DNA from: a virus
IMG/VR virus record: IMGVR_UViG_3300033148_002665
Location: 1 to 23,992 of that record
Reading direction: 5' to 3' (one strand)
DNA length: 23,992 nt
In this document: piece by piece, positions 6,142-11,783 of the stretch
How the letters are laid out: the number at the start of each line of letters is the position of its first letter
How positions within the stretch are numbered: position 1 is the stretch's first letter
Position numbers and translations under genes: made by a program
Notes under the pieces: generated by a model
Seen by the model: only the letters and a program-made list of their open reading frames with translations
What the model was told of the DNA's origin: nothing
The model's database searches: none

Positions 6142-6166
6142 ATGTTTTTAGAAAGAGCAAGAAATG
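6123..6166 (+). repeat. 44-bp direct repeat, left copy
   Basis: This copy matches 6340-6384 except for one missing G in the ribosome site (AAAGAGC here, AAAGGAGC there). It contains the last codons of the HNH gene, the spacer, and the ATG of the next gene. Confidence 0.85.
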
Positions 6167-6337
6167 GCAGTACGAGACATACCCAAGAAGTACCAACCCC
6201 TATATAATCGGCGGGCAAAGAGCCGTAAGGCGGCGATAAGGTCTTTCTGCTTAGAATGTATGGGGTATTCAGAAAAAGAGACAAAATTCTGCTGTGATGC
6301 CGCTTGCCCCCTGTTTAAGTGGCGGCTAAAAGGTTAG
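6164..6337 (+). CDS. Small zinc-binding phage protein (C-x2-C ... C-x4-C-P-L type)
   Basis: The protein has 57 residues. A basic helix (KSRKAAIRSF) is followed by CLECMGYSEKETKFCCDAACPLFKWRLKG. The spacing Cys29-x2-Cys32, Cys44 and Cys48-Pro-Leu with a final aromatic/Arg is a widespread small phage family usually written C-x-x-C-x-G...C...C-P-L-x-x-x-R. The function is unknown; DNA or RNA binding is likely. The gene sits precisely between two 44-bp repeats and seems to be a late addition to the operon. Confidence 0.75.
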   Translation: MAVRDIPKKYQPLYNRRAKSRKAAIRSFCLECMGYSEKETKFCCDAACPLFKWRLKG

Positions 6338-6339
6338 TG

Positions 6340-6384
6340 AATTTTAGAGAAAACATAAATGTTTTTAGAAAGGAGCAAGAAATG
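6340..6384 (+). repeat. 45-bp direct repeat, right copy
   Basis: This copy carries a remnant of the HNH gene's final codons (ILEKT, stop), then a micro-frame (MFLERSKK) whose TGA overlaps the ATG at 6382. It has the intact AAAGGAGC site, so this is probably the older junction. Confidence 0.85.
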
Positions 6385-6537
6385 AACAAGAGATTCTCGG
6401 TAGATATAGGAGTTGGTTTTGGTTGTGCTTTAGCAATAGTTATTTCGTGGAGTCTGTACAAATCAATCCTATGGGCTATGATTCATGGTTTGTTTGGTTG
6501 GTTGTATGTAATTTATTATTTAATAAAAAGGAACTAA
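6382..6537 (+). CDS. Small membrane protein, two predicted spans
   Basis: The protein has 51 residues from ATG 6382 (SD AAAGGAG). Residues 9-24 (IGVGFGCALAIVISW) and 29-47 (ILWAMIHGLFGWLYVIYYLI) are hydrophobic; the ends are basic. It could be an inner-membrane peptide such as a holin-like or superinfection factor, but no family is recognised. A longer start upstream has no ribosome site. Confidence 0.65.
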   Translation: MNKRFSVDIGVGFGCALAIVISWSLYKSILWAMIHGLFGWLYVIYYLIKRN

Positions 6538-6540
6538 AAT

Positions 6541-6762
6541 ATGAAATGGCTGACGATTTTATTAATAATACTTTTGATTTTCATTATTTGGACTATTGCG
6601 TCAGGCTGTGCTTACGTCCATGTAATCGAATCTGAATGGACTTCGATTACCTGCATGAAGGATATAGCTATTGACCCGAACGGTGTAGTTAGCACGACAA
6701 CACCGGATGCTGAGGGTATAATAGGGGCTGTAGTCGGTGTGTTAATCGGTTGGTTGATTTAA
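6541..6762 (+). CDS. Small membrane-anchored or lipoprotein-like protein
   Basis: The protein has 73 residues. N-terminal span residues 3-20 (WLTILLIILLIFIIWTIA) end at ASGC, a possible lipobox with Cys23. A middle exposed segment follows, then a glycine-rich C-terminal span (GIIGAVVGVLIGWLI). It could be a lipoprotein or a two-span membrane protein; a spanin role is conceivable but unsupported. It lies three bases after the previous membrane gene, so the pair may act together. Confidence 0.6.
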   Translation: MKWLTILLIILLIFIIWTIASGCAYVHVIESEWTSITCMKDIAIDPNGVVSTTTPDAEGIIGAVVGVLIGWLI

Positions 6763-6774
6763 GGAGAATAAAAT

Positions 6775-7068
6775 ATGGCAGTACCTAAAACGAGAAGGTC
6801 AAGCATAGTAAAAACAATTACAGATATAAAAACGCACAATTTGCAAAGTCAGATTGAGCAACTTCAAGCCGAGCTTAACAAGGCAGTCGAAAAGCTTACA
6901 AAAGAAATGCTCAAAAATACTGACCTACAAGCCGAGAACGAGATAAAACATAAAGCATTGAAAGATGCCGAGATATTTATGCGTGAGTTTTTGGATACTT
7001 GCGAAACACCTATGCCAATCAGTAGAGAAATTTATCGAAATATCAAAGAAGCCCTGAAAGGAGAATAA
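6775..7068 (+). CDS. Coiled-coil phage protein
   Basis: The protein has 97 residues. A basic start (PKTRRSSIVK) is followed by a long coiled coil (about residues 20-72; LQSQIEQLQAELNKAVEKL). A short C-terminal motif ends in EIYRNIKEALKGE. The 65-residue protein at 7616 has the same plan and ends in a related EQALKGGK, so the two may be diverged copies. Start after GGAGAATAAAAT. Confidence 0.6.
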   Translation: MAVPKTRRSSIVKTITDIKTHNLQSQIEQLQAELNKAVEKLTKEMLKNTDLQAENEIKHKALKDAEIFMREFLDTCETPMPISREIYRNIKEALKGE

Positions 7069-7069
7069 A

Positions 7070-7207
7070 ATGACGCGAGACGGTGAATATAGCGGTGGCC
7101 GAGAAACGCCTACACGAAGCGAACGTGAACGAAAAAGAATTAAAAAAGGAGAACATGCTCGGTGGTGTTCTTACCCTAAAGAGCCGTGTTGTTGTGGAGT
7201 AAGTTAA
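7070..7207 (+). CDS. Small basic Cys-rich protein
   Basis: The protein has 45 residues. The charged N-terminal part (RSERERKRIKKGEHARW) is followed by CSYPKEPCCCGVS with four cysteines. The ribosome site GGAGAATAAA lies directly upstream. No family is recognised; zinc or nucleic-acid binding is possible. Confidence 0.5.
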   Translation: MTRDGEYSGGRETPTRSERERKRIKKGEHARWCSYPKEPCCCGVS

Positions 7208-7229
7208 ACCTGTTTAAGGAGAATAAAGA

Positions 7230-7475
7230 ATGCCAAAATATAAAAAAAAGCCAGTAATAGTTGAAGCAAAACAGTGGCACGAGTCCGAAATAGACGAATA
7301 TTTTAACGACAAAATTTGGTGGGACTCGCAAGCCAAAAAATATTATTGCGATACCCTTGAAGGTAAGCTGTTTGTGTCAGAGGACGATTGGATAATAACA
7401 GGAGTGCAAGGCGAATTTTATCCATGTAAAGACGAAATTTTCAAAGAGACTTATGAGTTTGTAAGCGATCTTTGA
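7230..7475 (+). CDS. Conserved phage protein, PGDYG-like
   Basis: The protein has 81 residues. It opens with YKKKPVIVEAKQWHE and closes with LEGKLFVSEDDWIITGVQGE, then FYPCKDEIFKETYEFV. Many phages carry proteins with a K-K-P-V-x-x-E-A start, a G-D-x-I centre and a F-Y-P-C-K-P-D-I-F-x-x-T-Y end, related to the PGDYG family; the role is unknown. The usual Gly-Asp is Asp-Asp here. A second copy's tail lies just downstream, and an antisense promoter points back into this gene. Confidence 0.75.
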   Translation: MPKYKKKPVIVEAKQWHESEIDEYFNDKIWWDSQAKKYYCDTLEGKLFVSEDDWIITGVQGEFYPCKDEIFKETYEFVSDL

Positions 7476-7516
7476 GTGGCTTCTCTCTGCTTTTGTTTCT
7501 GAAGTTCTGTTTTCAT
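7451..7516 (-). CDS. Possible 21-residue antisense peptide
   Basis: ATG at 7516-7514 lies exactly at the start predicted from the minus promoter at 7523-7551 and opens MKTELQKQKQREATQRSLTN, ending at 7451 within the 3' end of the plus-strand gene. It has no SD site, so it could only be leaderless. The peptide is polar and helical. The transcript, rather than the peptide, may be the functional item. Confidence 0.25.
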   Translation of the reverse strand: MKTELQKQKQREATQRSLTNS

Positions 7517-7522
7517 AATCGT

Positions 7523-7551
7523 ATTATAACAGTCAATAATTATGATGTCAA
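7523..7551 (-). promoter_or_regulatory. Perfect consensus promoter, antisense to the PGDYG-like gene
   Basis: On the minus strand TTGACA (7551-7546), a 17-bp spacer and TATAAT (7528-7523) match the sigma70 consensus at all 12 positions. The spacer has the palindrome ATAATTAT. Transcription would run leftward, antisense to the gene at 7230-7475. Confidence 0.75.
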
Positions 7552-7555
7552 GCAC

Positions 7556-7612
7556 TACCCATGCAAGCCAGACATATTTGAGCAGACATACGAATTTGTA
7601 AAAGGAGAATAA
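7556..7612 (+). pseudogene. Remnant 3' end of a second PGDYG-like gene
   Basis: The plus frame reads YPCKPDIFEQTYEFVKGE, then stop, matching YPCKDEIFKETYEFV at the end of the intact gene at 7230-7475. It lacks any start or the first 60 or so codons. It shows that two tandem copies once existed, or that an incoming segment replaced the body of one. Confidence 0.7.
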
Positions 7613-7615
7613 AAC

Positions 7616-7813
7616 ATGAGCAATGCTCAAAATTGGAAAACTATAAATGAACTACGAAAAGAAAATTCCCACTTGCAAACCGAGAATAAGGAATACAAAA
7701 AAATAATCGAAAGAATTGTTGAATATTTCTGCTCAGATAAGGCATTATTTCCCCAAGGAACACTTAAAGGGATTTATACTGATGCTGAGCAAGCCCTGAA
7801 AGGTGGTAAGTAG
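7616..7813 (+). CDS. Small coiled-coil protein
   Basis: The protein has 65 residues. Residues 8-40 form a coiled coil (INELRKENSHLQTENKEYKK), then a short C-terminal part with one Cys and EQALKGGK. It is similar in design to the 97-residue protein at 6775. SD AAAGGAGAATAAA spans the end of the remnant upstream. Confidence 0.6.
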   Translation: MSNAQNWKTINELRKENSHLQTENKEYKKIIERIVEYFCSDKALFPQGTLKGIYTDAEQALKGGK

Positions 7814-7814
7814 A

Positions 7815-8339
7815 ATGGCTAACTGTGAAATAAAAAGCTACAATATGGTCAGAGCCAAAATCTTCGGCAAGAAACCAACCCCAATGCAATGGCTTATCGC
7901 TCGGCGATCAAGTCCGCAAATACATTCCGAGTTTAGGTTTTCAAAGCGATATGACAGGGTAAGTTTTTCGGCTACTATGCAGGACGATTGCAAGTGTGCA
8001 AGATTTAAGCAGATTAAGTATTCGCATGAGCGGGAACGATGGGACACTGTTGTTATGCCACTGACAGACGAGCAAGAGGACGCAGCATATTGGCAAGCAA
8101 AAAAGGATGAAGGCACGCCCTATGATTTAGTCGGACAGTTGTGTCATATTTCAGACATGAAAATCTGGAAGCCGAACAAGAAAAAGATTTGGTGCAGTAC
8201 GCAAGTTGGTAAGTTATTTTATGCTGCAAGTGTAGGCTTTGGAAGTTTTTTGCTCGAACTCGATCCGCATTTGATTTTTGAGATTATGCCGAACGAATTG
8301 GATATGTTAGCAAGATATTATTTTGAACAAAACCGCTAA
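7815..8339 (+). CDS. Permuted papain-like (NlpC/P60-superfamily) protein
   Basis: The protein has 174 residues from ATG 7815 (AAAGGTGG upstream; a GTG at 7803 is less likely). His37 in PQIHSEF and Cys127 in KKIWCSTQVG occur in the order His before Cys, as in permuted NlpC/P60 proteins (YiiX or LRAT type), with the supporting EGTPYDLVGQL segment near residues 99-109. Such proteins act as amidases, peptidases or acyltransferases. In a phage this could serve wall lysis or protein processing. The substrate is unknown and there is no signal peptide. Confidence 0.62.
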   Translation: MANCEIKSYNMVRAKIFGKKPTPMQWLIARRSSPQIHSEFRFSKRYDRVSFSATMQDDCKCARFKQIKYSHERERWDTVVMPLTDEQEDAAYWQAKKDEGTPYDLVGQLCHISDMKIWKPNKKKIWCSTQVGKLFYAASVGFGSFLLELDPHLIFEIMPNELDMLARYYFEQNR

Positions 8340-8360
8340 TTAAAGAATGAGGTGTAAAGA

Positions 8361-9218
8361 ATGAATAAAACTAAAATATCGTGGACTGACTATACAATCA
8401 ATCCAAGTGTCGGCTGTCCGTTACCTTTATGCTCTGAGGGTTGTACTCACTGTTACGCTCGGAAACTACACAACTCCAGACATAAAGCGTTCAAGACGGG
8501 TAAGAAGCTGCCAATTCAGTACGCAAAACCATTCGAGGAAATGCAGTTATTTCCAGGGCGAATGGAAGCCGTTTTACGCAAGAAAAAGCCCTGCAAGGTT
8601 TTTGTAGGGTCGATGACAGATATTTTCCATAAGTCTATACCGTTTGAGTTTATTGATAAAGTAATGGCCGCGATAGCACTTTGTCCACAACATACTTTTC
8701 AGGTATTGACAAAACGGCCGGAGCGGATGTTGGAATATATCAACTGGGAAAGTGTCGAACCTGATATAATTGGTAGGCACAACAGAGGGCAAAAAATAGA
8801 TGCATCTGGGCATAGGGGTAGTCATATTTGCGGGTTTACAAATTGCCGATGGCCCATCAAAAACCTCTGGCTCGGAGTAACAGTTGAACACCCCGACTAC
8901 AAAAGTCGAATTGACACTTTACGGCAGATACCGGCAGCGGTTAGGTTTTTAAGTATTGAGCCGTGCATGGCAAATATGGGTGAATTGAATCTTGAGGATA
9001 TTGACTGGATAATAGTCGGAGTCGAATCTGGCCCGAAGGCTCGGTATTGCCCTGTAGAGAATATCAGGAGTATAGTTGAGCAGTGCAAAGCGGCGGGCGT
9101 GGCTGTGTTTGTCAAACAGATACACTTGAACGGCAAGGCTAAGGCGATTAAAGATATAAATTTATTTCCCGAAGACCTGAAAATCCGTCAATTTCCTGCT
9201 AAAATTTCCGAGGAATAA
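8361..9218 (+). CDS. DUF5131 (phage Gp37/Gp68) radical-SAM-type protein
   Basis: The protein has 285 residues. KISWTDYTINPSVGC is the standard DUF5131 opening, followed by Cys24-x3-Cys28-x2-Cys31-Tyr-Ala, the 4Fe-4S motif of radical SAM enzymes. VFVGSMTDIFH, VLTKRPERM, NLWLGVTVEH, FLSIEPCM and WIIVGVESGPKAR are the conserved core strands of the family, which is widespread in phages. The reaction is not established, but a SAM-dependent radical step on DNA, RNA or a nucleotide is plausible. SD GAGGTG upstream. It is the last plus gene before the convergent region. Confidence 0.88.
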   Translation: MNKTKISWTDYTINPSVGCPLPLCSEGCTHCYARKLHNSRHKAFKTGKKLPIQYAKPFEEMQLFPGRMEAVLRKKKPCKVFVGSMTDIFHKSIPFEFIDKVMAAIALCPQHTFQVLTKRPERMLEYINWESVEPDIIGRHNRGQKIDASGHRGSHICGFTNCRWPIKNLWLGVTVEHPDYKSRIDTLRQIPAAVRFLSIEPCMANMGELNLEDIDWIIVGVESGPKARYCPVENIRSIVEQCKAAGVAVFVKQIHLNGKAKAIKDINLFPEDLKIRQFPAKISEE

Positions 9219-9431
9219 AGCATAATTCGTGTTTTTCGCTCTTAGACAAACCGCCAGAATCTACACAGACCGCACACGGTTCGAAAAACAGGGGTAAAAA
9301 CAAAAAATACGTCCCGTTACAAGGGTAAAGAGTTTTTGGGGCCTTAAATTGGATTCTGAGAGCTTTTAGAATAAGGCCCGCCGATAGCTTTTGAATCGAC
9401 GGGCCGGAGGGGGAGATATGGGAATTTCATT
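9219..9431. other. Gene-free convergent region with several inverted repeats
   Basis: About 210 bases lie between the end of the plus genes and the end of the minus genes. TGTTTTTCG (9230-9238) pairs with CGAAAAACA (9282-9290), enclosing AACCG/CGGTT (9249-9253 with 9277-9281). The hairpins at 9339-9405 follow. I see no open frame with a ribosome site. It is probably a bidirectional transcription stop. Confidence 0.55.
9339..9405. terminator. Two overlapping, mutually exclusive hairpins
   Basis: Hairpin A: GGGCCTT (9339-9345) with AAGGCCC (9373-9379), extended by ATTCT/AGAAT. Hairpin B: GGCCCG (9375-9380) with CGGGCC (9400-9405), extended by CGAT/ATCG. They share 9375-9379, so only one can form at a time. 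Both loops contain AGCTTTT. No strong T-run follows on either strand, so the terminator role is inferred from the convergent position. Confidence 0.45.
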
Positions 9432-9548
9432 TTACCACAGCCGCCAGTCGGCCAGCTCAATTCTTTCGTAGTTTTCCTGCTCTCCAATATCCCTTAACGC
9501 TGATTGGGGACAAAAGAAAGCGTATATCATATAGAGTAGTGTTTTCAT
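9432..9548 (-). CDS. Very small protein at the end of the minus operon
   Basis: The protein has 38 residues (MKTLLYMIYAFFCPQSALRD and onward), with a hydrophobic first 12 residues that could be a membrane or signal segment. Its ATG overlaps the upstream stop (ATGA), and GAGGT lies 5-6 bases before it, so translation is probably coupled. No family is recognised. Confidence 0.5.
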   Translation of the reverse strand: MKTLLYMIYAFFCPQSALRDIGEQENYERIELADWRLW

Positions 9549-9781
9549 TTTACCTCTTTTCTGCGATTGAATTTTGCCCGTTCCTGCTCGATCCGTTTTT
9601 TAATATGCTCTTTCGGCAGTGGGCAAAAATGCGGGGAAACTTTACCAAATATGGAAATAGTCCACTTATGCGTAGCCCATCTGGATTTGCAATAGCGACA
9701 TTCTTTGCTTTGATAAAAATTACCGAGCGTGATATACAAGCCCTTTTTGCCGCATATTGGACACTTGCTATATTTGCTCAT
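9545..9781 (-). CDS. Small zinc-ribbon protein
   Basis: From ATG 9781 the product has 78 residues. CPICGKKG and CRYCKS give a Cys-x2-Cys pair twice, a zinc ribbon, followed by a basic tail (KKRIEQERAKFNRRKEVK). I prefer 9781 because AGAGGTTGAA precedes it and the ribbon then begins at once. The upstream in-frame ATG at 9811 (MAYSRKVEVE) has no SD but lies seven bases from a repeated hairpin leader, so it could be used. Nucleic-acid binding is likely. Confidence 0.65.
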   Translation of the reverse strand: MSKYSKCPICGKKGLYITLGNFYQSKECRYCKSRWATHKWTISIFGKVSPHFCPLPKEHIKKRIEQERAKFNRRKEVK

Positions 9782-9818
9782 TTCAACCTCTACTTTCCGG
9801 CTATAGGCCATTAAACTG

Positions 9819-9839
9819 TTTCTACCGCTTAGCGGCTAA
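9819..9839 (-). promoter_or_regulatory. Repeated leader dyad CCGCTTAGCGG, copy 1
   Basis: A 21-bp element identical to 10206-10226, centred on the dyad CCGCT-T-AGCGG. On the minus strand it ends seven bases before ATG 9811. It could be an operator or an RNA hairpin acting at the ribosome site. Confidence 0.55.
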
Positions 9840-9983
9840 TTAGCTGTATTTTAGTGTTTTATACCACAATACCAGTCGGGCAAAGCAAACCTTGCAGCCA
9901 TAACGGTTAATCTGAACGTAAAACTCTTTTTGTAAAGGCAGGGCGTTTCGTTCAATGTATATAACAAAATGGCCATTGAACAT
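9840..9983 (-). CDS. Small hypothetical protein
   Basis: The protein has 47 residues (MFNGHFVIYIERNALPLQKE and onward), with a beta-rich start and two cysteines (GCKVC). GAGGTGG lies just upstream of an ATG that overlaps the previous stop (TAATG), so coupling is expected. No family is recognised. Confidence 0.55.
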   Translation of the reverse strand: MFNGHFVIYIERNALPLQKEFYVQINRYGCKVCFARLVLWYKTLKYS

Positions 9984-10195
9984 TATACCACCTCTTTTCG
10001 GAAGTCATCAGGTAGGCACATTCTGAAGTTGTTCAAGGCCTCAAGCGATATTCTTAGTTGTTTGTACCTATATTGGTTCATCCTGTAAGCGTTCGTATCT
10101 TTTGTTTTTTGTTTTTTCATATCAGCAATAGACTGGCCGATACGAGTAATTTCGTCTTTTAGCTGTTCTGTTATTTCCCAAACTTTGAGTTCCAT
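9983..10195 (-). CDS. Small coiled-coil protein
   Basis: The protein has 70 residues, nearly all helical (ITEQLKDEITRIGQSIADMK, then YRYKQLRISLEALNNF), with a short C-terminal tail LPDDFRKEVV. The start is preceded by GTGGG and, eleven bases before the ATG, by the repeated dyad element. No function is recognised. Confidence 0.65.
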   Translation of the reverse strand: MELKVWEITEQLKDEITRIGQSIADMKKQKTKDTNAYRMNQYRYKQLRISLEALNNFRMCLPDDFRKEVV

Positions 10196-10205
10196 AATTT
10201 CCCAC

Positions 10206-10226
10206 TTTCTACCGCTTAGCGGCTAA
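10206..10226 (-). promoter_or_regulatory. Repeated leader dyad CCGCTTAGCGG, copy 2
   Basis: Identical to 9819-9839 over 21 bases and again immediately upstream of a minus-strand start codon (ten bases from ATG 10195). The same position relative to two genes argues for a regulatory role rather than chance. Confidence 0.55.
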
Positions 10227-10242
10227 ATAGATTAACATTAAA

Positions 10243-10288
10243 GCCGGTCATCTCATCGAAGCATAGAGCCGTATAGCTCACGACCGGC
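10243..10288 (-). terminator. Hairpin downstream of the 82-residue minus gene
   Basis: GCCGGTC (10243-10249) pairs with GACCGGC (10282-10288) around a smaller GAGC/GCTC hairpin (10266-10279). On the minus strand it is followed by TTTAATG. The T-run is short, so it may be a partial terminator or an RNA-stability element between two minus genes. Confidence 0.45.
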
Positions 10289-10295
10289 CGGGGGA

Positions 10296-10544
10296 TTAAG
10301 CCTGATTAAATAGGGCTGCGGGTTCTAAGCATTTTTTTTTTTTTTTTACAGCAACGGCAATAGCATCGTGTGGCCACATGCTGCCCGGTTTGTTGTCGTG
10401 TAAATTACAAACCCAATTTTCTTCCTCAGTTTCTTGCACCACAAAGGCTATCCTTGCTTCCCCACCGCAACCACACTTGGTAGTTTCGGGAAAGTCGTTC
10501 TGCCAAGTAAGTTCGAGTCCTTTTTTGCCTTTTCCTTTTTCCAT
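10296..10544 (-). CDS. Small protein with Cys cluster and A16 homopolymer
   Basis: The protein has 82 residues: basic start (EKGKGKKG), CGCGGEARIAFVV, then WVCNLHDNKPGSMWPHDAIAVAV, then KKKKKC. The Cys-x-Cys-Gly-Gly-Glu-Ala segment recalls Lar-like and related small phage zinc proteins, but the match is loose. SD AAGGAG lies nine bases upstream. A run of 16 A on the coding strand (10332-10347) encodes the lysines near the C-terminus and is prone to slippage; either shift gives a shorter or altered tail. Confidence 0.65.
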   Translation of the reverse strand: MEKGKGKKGLELTWQNDFPETTKCGCGGEARIAFVVQETEEENWVCNLHDNKPGSMWPHDAIAVAVKKKKKCLEPAALFNQA

Positions 10545-10599
10545 AATTCAAATCTCCTTAAAAAAGCGGTTAAATAGTTATCCTGAGACTCCATAGCTG

Positions 10600-10854
10600 C
10601 TATATGCCCATATCACGTCGAGCAGCGGCAGCAGAAGTGCCGCACAAAGTCTGCAATATATCGTTTTTTTCCCTTTGTAGTCGGTTTCGTCTGGCACGCT
10701 GCAAGGTAGTTTTCCAGTTAGACCAAAATAACTCCATATCAGACTTGTCCCATGTACGGTGGACAATGTAATTTAAGCATATCAACCCATTGTGCATTCG
10801 TGAAATTTCATAGCAGTATGATAATAGTTTTTTGCGTAATGTTTCATACTTCAT
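10600..10854 (-). CDS. Hypothetical basic protein
   Basis: The protein has 84 residues, helical and rich in Arg, Leu and Trp (WDKSDMELFWSNWKTTLQRA). SD AAGGAG lies seven bases before ATG 10854 in the leader TTTTAAGGAGATTTGAG. This leader is shared with neighbours at 10544 and 11096, suggesting common origin or common control. No family is recognised. Confidence 0.62.
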   Translation of the reverse strand: MKYETLRKKLLSYCYEISRMHNGLICLNYIVHRTWDKSDMELFWSNWKTTLQRARRNRLQREKNDILQTLCGTSAAAARRDMGI

Positions 10855-10889
10855 CTCAAATCTCCTTAAAATCTAAACCTTAATTATAG

Positions 10890-11096
10890 TTAAGCCGGAC
10901 GGTATTTTTTCAGACATACCGTACAACATTCGTGCTGTTGTAACATTCGTGGAGGCAATAATCCACTTTCCTGATAATCTGTTATTGTGTGTTTACGACA
11001 CAATGACTGTTTGTTTTTGAAATAATGGGCCTTTTTAGCCCGATAAGGAAAAAGCCATCCGACAGTAAGTTTTTCGTACAAGTTCATTGTTGCCAT
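10890..11096 (-). CDS. Small protein with C-terminal Cys knuckle
   Basis: The protein has 68 residues. An amphipathic start (MNLYEKLTVGWLFPYRAKKA) leads to a Cys/His-rich end (SLCRKH, then HECCTVCLKKY), perhaps one zinc site. AGGGAGATATGAATT precedes ATG 11096; the ATG three codons later is an alternative. It is the first gene after the minus promoter at 11216-11244. Confidence 0.62.
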   Translation of the reverse strand: MATMNLYEKLTVGWLFPYRAKKAHYFKNKQSLCRKHTITDYQESGLLPPRMLQQHECCTVCLKKYRPA

Positions 11097-11215
11097 AATT
11101 CATATCTCCCTTGAAATTGGACCGCCGGCCAACACGATAACTGCTCAGGTGAAGGTACCAGCCGGACGGCCCGTTGATTGGTAGTTTGATTTGATTGAGC
11201 AGCTATCATATTAGT

Positions 11216-11244
11216 ATTATCGACCATCGAGCAAAATAAGTCAA
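11216..11244 (-). promoter_or_regulatory. Minus-strand promoter for the leftward operon
   Basis: Minus strand TTGACT (11244-11239), 17-bp spacer, GATAAT (11221-11216). The predicted start near 11209 gives a leader of about 110 nt before ATG 11096. Confidence 0.65.
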
Positions 11245-11329
11245 GGAAATTATAAAAAAATCTTCGTCCATAACTACCTGCAAATAAAGGCTTTAGAAAG
11301 TTAGCAGAATAATTGCATACTATATTCGC

Positions 11330-11357
11330 TTGACAAATTTCGGGAAATTGCTATAAT
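11330..11357 (+). promoter_or_regulatory. Plus-strand promoter with dyad in its spacer
   Basis: TTGACA (11330-11335), 16-bp spacer, TATAAT (11352-11357). The spacer contains the dyad AATTTC-GG-GAAATT (11336-11349), ideally placed for a repressor to block RNA polymerase. The start near 11364 gives about a 20-nt leader with SD AAGGA. Confidence 0.78.
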
Positions 11358-11384
11358 GCGTGGCAGATTGTGAAGGAATAGATA

Positions 11385-11573
11385 ATGGGCGAAACATCGC
11401 AGGAATTAAAAATTTCGTTCAATGTTGTGGCGACTGACCACGAAGATTTTGAGTGTGAACTGGAAGAATTTTTAAGTTTACGAGGTTTTCGGTTTATTTT
11501 AAGCGGTGGTGGCCCGACTTCTGAGCGGAACATGCTTTTTGAGCGCGATCTTTGTGCAGGCGTGGACAAATGA
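11385..11573 (+). CDS. Small acidic protein, first gene of the rightward block
   Basis: The protein has 62 residues, acidic, with a beta-alpha-beta pattern (LKISFNVVATDHEDFECELE, then GFRFILSGGG). It follows the promoter at 11330 and AAGGAATAGATA. The next gene has a similar opening (RDITVTINHFCPEE) and overlaps by ATGA, so they may be distant copies. Function is unknown; its position fits a regulator. Confidence 0.65.
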   Translation: MGETSQELKISFNVVATDHEDFECELEEFLSLRGFRFILSGGGPTSERNMLFERDLCAGVDK

Positions 11574-11782
11574 CATTATCACAACAAAGAGATATTACAG
11601 TAACAATAAACCATTTTTGTCCTGAAGAATATAGCATTGATTTTGTTAGCCAAATAGAGGAGTCTGTCGATGAAGCTTTGCGGCATATTGGTTTTACTCG
11701 TTCTTCGACAGAGAAAGGGGACAAAGGGGACAAAGGGGACAAGGTGGAATTAGTTTATTATCAATTTGGCAGGGTTTTATGA
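11570..11782 (+). CDS. Small acidic protein with Gly-Asp-Lys triplet repeats
   Basis: The protein has 70 residues from ATG 11570, overlapping the previous stop. The N-terminal 45 residues (DITVTINHFCPEEYSIDFVS and onward) resemble its neighbour's fold. They are followed by GDKGDKGDK, encoded by three tandem 9-bp units (GGGGACAAA), then VELVYYQFGRVL. Copy number of such units can vary by slippage. Function is unknown. Confidence 0.62.
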   Translation: MTLSQQRDITVTINHFCPEEYSIDFVSQIEESVDEALRHIGFTRSSTEKGDKGDKGDKVELVYYQFGRVL

Positions 11783-11783
11783 A

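Larger units (their letters stand above)
11097..11384. other. Divergent control region, no gene
   Basis: About 290 bases between minus early genes and plus genes. It holds one promoter on each strand, a G+C-rich inverted repeat in the minus leader (CCG-T-CCGGC against GCCGGCGG, about 11106-11170), and three TTGATT direct repeats (11174-11198) near the minus start. No open frame is convincing. It is a natural place for early/late switch proteins to bind. Confidence 0.6.

Noticed and set aside
9539-9814. 91-codon plus frame opposite the minus zinc-ribbon gene
   Set aside because: The minus frame has a zinc ribbon and overlaps its neighbours in operon style; the plus frame has neither a motif nor an SD.
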